In this document: positions 57,895 to 64,000 of the stretch, one piece after another | Layout: every line of letters starts with the position of its first letter | How positions within the stretch are numbered: position 1 is the stretch's first letter | DNA from: Butyrivibrio sp. VCD2006 | GTDB taxonomy: Bacteria; Bacillota; Clostridia; Lachnospirales; Lachnospiraceae | NCBI RefSeq assembly: GCF_000423925.1 | Contig: NZ_AUIX01000009.1 | Coordinates: 62,001-126,000, forward strand | Reading direction: 5' to 3' | DNA: 64,000 nucleotides | Notes under the pieces: model-generated | Seen by the model: the letters and a program-made list of their open reading frames with translations, nothing else | Database searches by the model: none | What the model was told of the DNA's origin: nothing | Program-made: the position numbers and the translations under genes

Positions 57895-58626
57895 GTGATT
57901 ACCAATATGCAGAAAGAAATAATAAAGACTCCAGTCGGAGATCTCGTACCATTTTACGAAATATCCGATGGAAGACAGAAGAACCGGCCATCTGTGGAGT
58001 ACTTTAAGGGGGGAGCACTCTATAGTATATATCTGCAGGAGCAGACAGAGATTCAGACACCGCTTGGAAAAGTTCCTGCAGAACTTATTACATTTTATGA
58101 AAGTGGCGCCATCAAAAGAATTTTTCCGCTTTATGGGCAGCTCTCAGGCTTTTGGACTGAGGATCAGGAGTATGAGCTTGCAACGGATATAGAGTTTAAC
58201 CTTCAGGGGGAGATGAAAAAGGTTAAACCCATGTGCCTTTATTTTTATGAAAGCGGACAGCTTGCAAGTATAACCATCTGGCCTAAGGAGAGATTGACTG
58301 TCCATACGCCTTACGGTGATATTACAACAGACCTGGGCGTAGAATTTTATGAGTCAGGTGAAATAAAAAGTGTTGAGCCTGTTCTTGGAAGCATATTAAG
58401 GCTTCCGAAATCGGAAAAATTCAGGGTGGAGCCGCTTATACAATCATCAGACGGAGTGACTAATTGGAATGATGGTGTTTTATATCCATATTATTCCATG
58501 GCATTTCGAATGCACGCCAATGACAATTCTCTTAAGTTCGAAAAGGATGGGAGAATTGCGGGTATAAGGACAGTGCCATTGTACAAATATAAGAAATATG
58601 TAGAAAAAACAAGGATAGCTATATAA
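57895..58626 (+). CDS. Unknown protein with FYESG repeats (MORN-like)
   Basis: 243 residues if GTG 57895 (6 nt past GGAG) is the start; TTG 57880, overlapping the nifX-like stop, and ATG 57907 are alternatives. Four degenerate repeats are seen: YFKGGALY (~36-43), FYESGAIK (~68-75), FYESGQLA (~117-124) and FYESGEIK (~151-158), each opening a strand-turn-strand unit as in MORN/YwqK-type repeats. Between them are TPVGDLVP, TPLGKVPAE and TPYGDITT segments. No signal peptide, membrane helix or cysteine cluster. I do not know its function; its place after the NifX-like gene suggests assembly or structure of the reductase. Confidence 0.75.
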   Translation: MITNMQKEIIKTPVGDLVPFYEISDGRQKNRPSVEYFKGGALYSIYLQEQTEIQTPLGKVPAELITFYESGAIKRIFPLYGQLSGFWTEDQEYELATDIEFNLQGEMKKVKPMCLYFYESGQLASITIWPKERLTVHTPYGDITTDLGVEFYESGEIKSVEPVLGSILRLPKSEKFRVEPLIQSSDGVTNWNDGVLYPYYSMAFRMHANDNSLKFEKDGRIAGIRTVPLYKYKKYVEKTRIAI

Positions 58627-58630
58627 AGGA

Positions 58631-58655
58631 AAAAGAGGCAGTTTAGCCTCTTTTG
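58631..58655 (+). terminator. Terminator between the unknown gene and the GST gene
   Basis: AAAAGAGGC (58631-58639), loop AGTTTA, GCCTCTTTT (58646-58654): perfect 9-bp stem with a short T tail. It may lower expression of the following genes. Confidence 0.7.
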
Positions 58656-58680
58656 TCTATAAATGGAAGGAGAAAATGGT

Positions 58681-59928
58681 ATGAGTAATGCATGCAGCTT
58701 AGCTGAACACAGAGAAAAGAATAATTATACTGACAATCTGGCTGAAAAGTTTGCCAGTCTGGTCGGAGTTCCGCCAAGACCTATGGAGACTAAAAACGAG
58801 ATAGATGACAGAGGCGCATTTGTAAGACAGCCAAATGCTTTTATTGCTAAATCAGGAGATGGCGAAGGTGAGTGGAAAGCTGAGGAAGGAAGATATCAGA
58901 TATACTGGGCAAAAGGATGCAACTGGTCAAACAGACCTGTGATTGTTCGCGACATACTCGGACTTACAGATAAGGTGTTTGATATCAGAACAACACACAG
59001 CGGAGAAACAAACAAGTATGGTCATGGCTTTGCAAATCAGAAGGATTTCAAGGATCCCAGAACCGGAGCTCACTTCCTCTCTGAGTTTTACAAGAATGCT
59101 AATCCCGAGTTTAAGGGAAGAGCAACAACACCTACTATTGTTGATATTAAAGAGAAGAAAGCCGTTAATAACGATTATCACAGAATGACAAATTATCTTG
59201 AGGTGAATTTCAGAGCGCTTCAGCCTGAGGATGCGCCGGATCTTTACCCTGTAAAGTATCGGGATGTCATTGATGAATTTAATGACTGGTTGTTCCCACA
59301 TGTAAACAACGGGCATTACCGCATGGCATTTTGCCAGTCTCTTGAGGCATACAATGAGGCCTTTGATGATTTTTATGAGTCTCTTGATAAGCTTGAGAAG
59401 AGACTCTCGGAAAACAGATTCCTCTTTGGAGATTACATCACTGATTCGGATATCAGATTTTTTGTAACTCTTGTAAGATGGGATACCAGCTACTTCAAAA
59501 ACGTAGGACCCGTTAAAAAAAGAATTGCAGATTATCCCAACATCTACGGATATATGAAGGAGCTTTACAATATTCCTGCATTTAAGAATGCCACATTTGT
59601 TCACGACCTTGTTCTTGGAGGAAATAAGACAGATAAGGATAAGGATCTTTTCGCAGACTGGAATGAAAGAATAGCAAGTCAGATCAACTATGATGAGCTC
59701 TGGGCTGATGACGGGAAAAGAGCAGCACTTTCCTCCGATCCTAATGGCGATATATATCTTCGTCATCCTAAGGGCGAGACGGTTGAGGATTATATAACCG
59801 AGATATCTGTATCTCATTGGAATTCACCTGAGCAGGCAGACAGAGATCCTTCAGATCCGAAGAACAGTGTTCTCAGAGTTGATGCAAGTATCAATCCTCT
59901 AAAGGGACTTCTTAAGAATGGAGATTAA
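58681..59928 (+). CDS. Glutathionyl-hydroquinone-reductase-like GST (Xi/ECM4 type)
   Basis: 415 residues from ATG 58681, after AAGGAG. The thioredoxin-fold half contains RYQIYWAKGCNWSNRP; ECM4/YqjG proteins have a catalytic Cys in R(Y/H)xLYxSxxCPWAHR, so Cys80 matches. GXi proteins reduce glutathionyl-hydroquinones and remove glutathione from conjugates. The C-terminal all-helical half (SENRFLFGDYITDSDIRFF, TLVRWDTSYF) is conserved. Most Clostridia do not make glutathione, so another thiol or thioether conjugate may be the substrate. cysK-like gene follows 2 bp later. Confidence 0.85.
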   Translation: MSNACSLAEHREKNNYTDNLAEKFASLVGVPPRPMETKNEIDDRGAFVRQPNAFIAKSGDGEGEWKAEEGRYQIYWAKGCNWSNRPVIVRDILGLTDKVFDIRTTHSGETNKYGHGFANQKDFKDPRTGAHFLSEFYKNANPEFKGRATTPTIVDIKEKKAVNNDYHRMTNYLEVNFRALQPEDAPDLYPVKYRDVIDEFNDWLFPHVNNGHYRMAFCQSLEAYNEAFDDFYESLDKLEKRLSENRFLFGDYITDSDIRFFVTLVRWDTSYFKNVGPVKKRIADYPNIYGYMKELYNIPAFKNATFVHDLVLGGNKTDKDKDLFADWNERIASQINYDELWADDGKRAALSSDPNGDIYLRHPKGETVEDYITEISVSHWNSPEQADRDPSDPKNSVLRVDASINPLKGLLKNGD

Positions 59929-59930
59929 TC

Positions 59931-60863
59931 ATGGGGAAAACATATGACAGCATATTGGAGCTGATAGGTCATACACCTATTGTGCAGCTTCACAGACTTG
60001 AAGAAAAAGAAAAGACAAAAGCTCATATATATGCAAAGCTTGAGTTCTTTAATCCCACTGCCAGTGTGAAAGCTCGTCCTGCGCTCAACATGGTTCTCGA
60101 AGCGGAAAAAGACGGAAGACTTAAGCCCGGTGGAACTATTATTGAGGGAACCAGTGGAAACACCGGAATAGGACTTGCTTCAGTTGCAGCAGCAAAAGGC
60201 TATAAGTGCATTATCTGCATGCCTGGCAATCTGTCCAAGGAGAGAATAACAACACTTAAAAGCTATGGTGCTGAGGTTGTTCTTACAGATGGAGCAGCAA
60301 ACATGGCAGGCGCCGGAGCAAAGGCGGCTGAAATATTAGAGAAAACCGAAGGCGGTGTAATTATGGGACAGGGAGGTAATCCCGCCAACCCCGGAGCACA
60401 TTATAAGACAACAGGTCCTGAGATTTGGGAGGATATGGATGGAAAGGTCGATATCTTTCTTGCAGCATCAGGAACAGGCGGAACCATATCCGGAGCCGGT
60501 GATTATTTAAGAGAAAAAAAGCCGGACCTTAAGATAATAGCAGTTGAGCCTAATGGAAGCGCTGTTTTAACCGGCCATGAACCGGGACCTCATAAGATTC
60601 AGGGAATCGGCGGAGGGCTGACACCACCTGTGACAAAGGTCGAGCTCTTTGATGAGGTAATTGATGTGACAGATGAAGATGCCTATGAGTATGCAAGACT
60701 TCTTCCAAAGTTAGAAGGATTTTCTGTTGGAATATCGGCAGGCGCTGCACTATGGGCTGCTGTAGAGGTTGCTAAAAGAGATGAGAACGAAGGAAAGAAT
60801 ATCGTAGTAATAATTCCGGACAATGGTGACAGGTATCTTTCAAGTGATTTGTTTGATTATTGA
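59931..60863 (+). CDS. Divergent cysteine synthase paralog
   Basis: 310 residues, fold-type II PLP enzyme: LIGHTPIVQLHRL, PLP lysine Lys47, [29 protein letters not shown] and the C-terminal IIPDNGDRYLSS. The loop around the lysine reads NPTASVKARPAL, where the standard form, as at 62797, is [12 protein letters not shown]. The altered loop could mean a different acceptor or donor. Coupled with the GST-like gene (2 bp gap). Likely joins the sulfur released by the system to O-acetylserine or an analogue. Confidence 0.88.
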   Translation: MGKTYDSILELIGHTPIVQLHRLEEKEKTKAHIYAKLEFFNPTASVKARPALNMVLEAEKDGRLKPGGTIIEGTSGNTGIGLASVAAAKGYKCIICMPGNLSKERITTLKSYGAEVVLTDGAANMAGAGAKAAEILEKTEGGVIMGQGGNPANPGAHYKTTGPEIWEDMDGKVDIFLAASGTGGTISGAGDYLREKKPDLKIIAVEPNGSAVLTGHEPGPHKIQGIGGGLTPPVTKVELFDEVIDVTDEDAYEYARLLPKLEGFSVGISAGAALWAAVEVAKRDENEGKNIVVIIPDNGDRYLSSDLFDY

Positions 60864-60933
60864 TTTTCGTTTTGCATGCCTTAGAAGTTATTAATTACAC
60901 TATCATAATTATGGAAGGATATTGGCTAAGGAT

Positions 60934-61449
60934 ATGGAAGTTTACAGAGTTACAAAGAATTCGCCCAAATGGCTTTTTGCAGCTTACGATTATGCAAGAA
61001 CAGATGCTTTTGTGTTTGGACAGGATATTCCCATAACACTTGAGTATGCGAGTGATAATCCGATTGATGATGAATACAAGGCTGTAGTTCTTATTCATGA
61101 CAACAAACCGGTAGCCGGTTGTAAGATTACTTTTCCTTTTGAGGGAGTTGGAAAAATAGGGAGAGTTTGCGTTATTAGAGAATATCAGAAAAAGGGAGTC
61201 GGAAGCAAACTTATAGAGGAAGCCGAGAAGTGGATAAATGAAGCAGGGATTTTCAGAGTAGTAATTAACAGTCAGGACAGGGCACAAAAATTCTATGAAA
61301 AGCTTGGATACGAGCTTGTTCCACAGGTGGATCCAAGATTTTATGAGGATGACTCATATGCTGAAGAAAACAGTATTCCTCATGATTACATCCCGCAGAA
61401 GAATGATCTTGGTTTTTCCTGTGTACTTGTTGAAAAGAAAATATCCTGA
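60934..61449 (+). CDS. GNAT family N-acetyltransferase
   Basis: About 171 residues. The acetyl-CoA site is seen as VCVIREYQKKGVGSKLIEEA (motif A, QxxGxG/A) and motif B VINSQDRAQKFYEKLGYE. ATG 60934 is used; TTG 60922, closer to GGAAGG, is in frame. It acetylates a small amine; the sulfur setting recalls the cysteine-conjugate acetyltransferase SnaA of the Bacillus ytmI operon (analogy, not shown by sequence). Confidence 0.85.
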   Translation: MEVYRVTKNSPKWLFAAYDYARTDAFVFGQDIPITLEYASDNPIDDEYKAVVLIHDNKPVAGCKITFPFEGVGKIGRVCVIREYQKKGVGSKLIEEAEKWINEAGIFRVVINSQDRAQKFYEKLGYELVPQVDPRFYEDDSYAEENSIPHDYIPQKNDLGFSCVLVEKKIS

Positions 61450-61456
61450 ATGTAAT

Positions 61457-61501
61457 GAGTCTCATATCCGGCTGCACTTTCGCGGATTGGATATGGGACT
61501 T
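61457..61501. terminator. Hairpin between GNAT and peptidase genes
   Basis: AGTCTCATATCC (61458-61469) pairs with GGATATGGGACT (61489-61500), with inner GC pairs. No T-run, so termination is uncertain. Confidence 0.4.
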
Positions 61502-61520
61502 ATAAATGTGAGGTTTTGTT

Positions 61521-62657
61521 GTGGGAACTGAAAAAAAACGAATAGTAGATACCTTTGTAAGCCTTGCCGGGATTGACGGCGTTTCATACAGGGAAAGGAA
61601 GGTTGCGGATTATCTTATAGGTTTATGGAGTGATATTAGAGTAACGCTGACAGAGGATGATTCGGCAAAGAAAATCGGTGGAGATACAGGAAATCTCTAT
61701 GGATATATTGAGGGAACCGGTAAAAGAAAGGCAGATACTCCAATACTTTTCTGTGGTCATATGGATACGGTCGAGCCGGGAATAAATAAAAAGATCATCG
61801 TTCATGATGATGGGAGAATAACCAGTGATGGAACGACGGTTCTTGGTGCTGACGACAGGGCTGCACTTTCTACTATTTATGAAGCATATAGGGAGATTAA
61901 AGAGAGCGGAGCAGATCATCCGCCTATAGAACTCTTATTTACAGTAGCGGAAGAAACATATACAGTAGGTGCATCTGCCTTTGATTATTCGGTTATAAAA
62001 TCGCGTAATGCCTTTGTTCCTGATTGCAGCGGAGAATTCGGCAAATATTCATCGCAAGAGCCAACCCTTATATATTTTGAGATAGAAGTCAATGGGAGAG
62101 CTGCTCATGCAGGCTTTGAACCGGAGAATGGAATAAATGCCATAGCAGTGGCTGCAAGTGCCATTAGTAAGATAAAACAGGGATGGGTAAATGATCATAC
62201 TTCGCTTAATTTCGGAACCATAAACGGCGGGACAGTAAGTAATGCTGTACCTGCAAATGTTGTTATTAAAGGAGAGATCAGGAGCGCGATTCATGAGGAC
62301 GCACTTTTGGCGTTTACTTATATCAGGGATATTTTTACAAAAGAGGCAGATTCTGCTGGCGCAGATGTGATGTTTAAATCAGATGTAAGACTTCATGCTT
62401 ACAGGATCATCGAGAGTGATCAAAGCTATAGTACTTTGAGTTTGTATAAAAAGGCACTGAAAAAACAGGGAGAAGAATTACATTCGAAAAAATCCTTTGG
62501 AGGAAGTGATAATAATGTCCTTGTGCGAAATGGGATTGATGGTATATGCATTTTTAATCCTATGCATGATATTCACACTGTTTCGGAATACACAACTATT
62601 CCTGAGCTTGTAAAAATGACAGAGCTTATTAAGACTCTCATGCTTAATAATATATAA
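61521..62657 (+). CDS. M20 metallopeptidase, PepT-like
   Basis: 378 residues beginning with GTG, 7 nt after GAGG. Metal ligands seen: His/Asp in [11 protein letters not shown], Asp in LGADDRAAL, Glu pair in VAEETYT, Asp in VPDCSG and C-terminal His in [12 protein letters not shown]. The dimerisation domain insert starts near [20 protein letters not shown]. PepT-like enzymes take the N-terminal residue from tripeptides; other M20 enzymes deacetylate. In this context it could release cysteine from glutathione-like or acetylated conjugates. Confidence 0.88.
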   Translation: MGTEKKRIVDTFVSLAGIDGVSYRERKVADYLIGLWSDIRVTLTEDDSAKKIGGDTGNLYGYIEGTGKRKADTPILFCGHMDTVEPGINKKIIVHDDGRITSDGTTVLGADDRAALSTIYEAYREIKESGADHPPIELLFTVAEETYTVGASAFDYSVIKSRNAFVPDCSGEFGKYSSQEPTLIYFEIEVNGRAAHAGFEPENGINAIAVAASAISKIKQGWVNDHTSLNFGTINGGTVSNAVPANVVIKGEIRSAIHEDALLAFTYIRDIFTKEADSAGADVMFKSDVRLHAYRIIESDQSYSTLSLYKKALKKQGEELHSKKSFGGSDNNVLVRNGIDGICIFNPMHDIHTVSEYTTIPELVKMTELIKTLMLNNI

Positions 62658-62796
62658 GTAATGTTTATGCCTCCCTATAAGCTTTGCGTAATTTTATGTG
62701 GGCCATAGCTGTGATAGTATAGGCTCATCAAATAAAACAGACGCAGCAAAGAGCGGACAAATTAGACTTAAACATAATGAATGGGAGGAAATAACA

Positions 62797-63732
62797 ATGG
62801 CATACATTAAAGAAAGTGCACTTGAACTTATTGGAGGAACACCGATTCTTAAGCTTAATGGATACAGCAAAAAGGCAGGCGTTACAAATGCTACACTTCT
62901 TGCAAAGCTTGAGTATCTCAATCCTGCAGGTTCAGTTAAGGATAGAGTAGCACTTAGCATGATTGAGGATGCTGAGAAGAGCGGAAGAATAAAGGAAGGC
63001 GCAACAATTATAGAGCCTACAAGTGGTAACACAGGAATCGGTCTTGCAGCAGTTGCAGCAGCTAAGGGCTACAGAGCAATCCTTACACTTCCTGATACAA
63101 TGAGTGTTGAGAGAAGAAATCTTCTTAAGGCTTATGGTGCTGAAATCGTTCTTACAGAGGGCTCCAAGGGAATGAAGGGTGCTATCGCTAAGGCAGAAGA
63201 GCTTCAGAAGGAGATCGAAGGATCAGTTATTCTCGGACAGTTTGTTAATCCTGCAAACCCTGCAGTACACAAAGCTACAACCGGCCCTGAGATCTGGGAG
63301 CAGACAGACGGAAAGGTTGACATCTTTGTAGCCGGCGTTGGCACAGGCGGAACAATTACAGGTGTTGGAGAATTCTTAAAAGAGAAGAATCCTGATATCA
63401 AGATCATTGCAGTTGAACCCGCAACAAGCCCTGTCCTCACAAAGGGCGAGTCAGGTCCTCACAAGATTCAGGGAATCGGTGCAGGCTTTGTTCCGGATAC
63501 TCTTAACACAAAGATTTATGATGAAGTAATTGCTATCGAAAATGATGATGCTTTTGCTGAAGGAAAGAGATTTGCCGTTTCAGAGGGAATTCTTGTTGGT
63601 ATTTCTTCAGGTGCGGCTCTCAAGGCAGCATCAATCGTCGCTGAGAGAGAAGAGAATAAGGGTAAGAACATAGTGGTTCTTCTTCCTGATTCCGGTGACA
63701 GATACCTTTCAACTGCTCTTTTTGCAGAATGA
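62797..63732 (+). CDS. cysK: Cysteine synthase (O-acetylserine sulfhydrylase)
   Basis: 311 residues from ATG 62797, after GGGAGGAAA. Standard Cys[17 protein letters not shown] lysine in [37 protein letters not shown] and [15 protein letters not shown]. Makes cysteine from O-acetylserine and sulfide. The frame begins at 62698 but nothing supports that start. It is more ordinary than the paralog at 59931 and is followed by a LysR gene that may regulate it. Confidence 0.95.
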   Translation: MAYIKESALELIGGTPILKLNGYSKKAGVTNATLLAKLEYLNPAGSVKDRVALSMIEDAEKSGRIKEGATIIEPTSGNTGIGLAAVAAAKGYRAILTLPDTMSVERRNLLKAYGAEIVLTEGSKGMKGAIAKAEELQKEIEGSVILGQFVNPANPAVHKATTGPEIWEQTDGKVDIFVAGVGTGGTITGVGEFLKEKNPDIKIIAVEPATSPVLTKGESGPHKIQGIGAGFVPDTLNTKIYDEVIAIENDDAFAEGKRFAVSEGILVGISSGAALKAASIVAEREENKGKNIVVLLPDSGDRYLSTALFAE

Positions 63733-63760
63733 TTTTATATATAAATTAATAAGTAGAAAC

Positions 63761-63837
63761 TAAGCTGTAATATGGTGTATTATTATTGAAAATATCTGTT
63801 TGGGGAGAATTTTTCAATATGACCATATTACAGCTTA
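63761..63837. promoter_or_regulatory. 16-bp inverted repeat around the LysR start
   Basis: TAAGCTGTAATATGGT (63761-63776) is the exact reverse complement of 63822-63837. The right arm covers codons 2 to 6 of the LysR gene; the 45-nt loop holds GGGGAG and the ATG. It could be an RNA hairpin that limits translation or a pair of protein half-sites. Confidence 0.6.
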
Positions 63838-64000
63838 AATACGTTATAGCAATCGATGAAGAATGTTCCATGAGAAAGGCAGCAGACAGGCTTTATGTTT
63901 CGCAGCCCGGTCTTTCAAGTGCGATTAGAGACCTTGAGAGCGAGCTTGGAATCCAAATTTTTGAAAGAGTTCATAATGGCGTTGTCACTACGGCAGCAGG
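63819..64000 (+). CDS. LysR-family transcriptional regulator, N-terminal part
   Basis: The first 60 residues before the window ends. MTILQLKYVIAIDEECSMRK, then KAADRLYVSQPGLSSAIRDL and ELGIQIFERVHNG: the LysR helix-turn-helix. Start ATG 63819 after GGGGAG. CysB/CysL-like members control cysteine and sulfonate genes, so it may govern the operon just upstream (inference). The ligand-binding domain is outside the window. Confidence 0.88.
   Translation, partial: MTILQLKYVIAIDEECSMRKAADRLYVSQPGLSSAIRDLESELGIQIFERVHNGVVTTAA

Overview
The window looks like chromosomal DNA from an anaerobic Firmicute of the Lachnospiraceae (Butyrivibrio/Pseudobutyrivibrio-like). This is inferred from low-to-moderate GC, strong AGGAGG ribosome binding sites, nearly all genes on one strand, class B sortase, type III glutamine synthetase, an Amt-PII fusion, a TatD-associated radical SAM protein and many short dispersed palindromic repeats. 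The assignment rests on gene content only.

Layout. 0-9 kb: tail of an SGNH/GDSL hydrolase, a 74/75-bp tandem hairpin repeat, a MacB-like export system (ATPase, HlyD-type adaptor, FtsX-type permease), sortase B, a flotillin and a nicotinamidase-like hydrolase. 9-13.6 kb: an acyltransferase (minus strand), a Y-family DNA polymerase, a badly deleted phosphoketolase pseudogene and a YolD-like small gene. 14-26.5 kb: a nitrogen-assimilation block (Amt fused to PII, AsnB, GS III, GltB, GltD) whose intergenic spaces hold terminator-bearing leaders, a 21-bp phased repeat array, a 136-bp foldback and palindromic repeats, one of which seems to supply the gltD ribosome binding site. 26.6-31.7 kb: a tyrosine recombinase, a minus-strand pyridoxal-kinase/ECF/radical-SAM operon, an Rpn-type nuclease and a lipoprotein. 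31.8-37.3 kb: a SpoIIE-type phosphatase and potABCD.

37.4-47 kb is a sulfur amino-acid region: an Rrf2 regulator divergent from MetY, an amino-acid ABC importer, YezD, a NifB-family radical SAM protein, a MalY-type C-S lyase, a cystathionine synthase/lyase with a cysteine-rich N-terminus, and then gene wreckage (a CysK tail and a MetY-TusA chimera). carB follows.

50.6-64 kb is the most interesting part: an attenuator leader, a SsuABC/TauABC-like importer whose binding protein ends in a seven-cysteine tail, NifH-, NifD- and NifK-like proteins, a NifX-like protein, an unrecognised protein with FYESG repeats, a glutathionyl-hydroquinone-reductase-like GST, a divergent cysteine synthase, a GNAT acetyltransferase, an M20 peptidase, a standard cysteine synthase and a LysR regulator. 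All six P-cluster cysteines and the cofactor cysteine of NifD appear conserved, but nifE, nifN and nifV are absent and the residue at the NifD His442 position is not histidine. The context argues for a nitrogenase-like reductase that works on an imported sulfur compound and feeds cysteine/methionine synthesis, by analogy with methylthio-alkane reductase, rather than for N2 fixation. The substrate is unknown.
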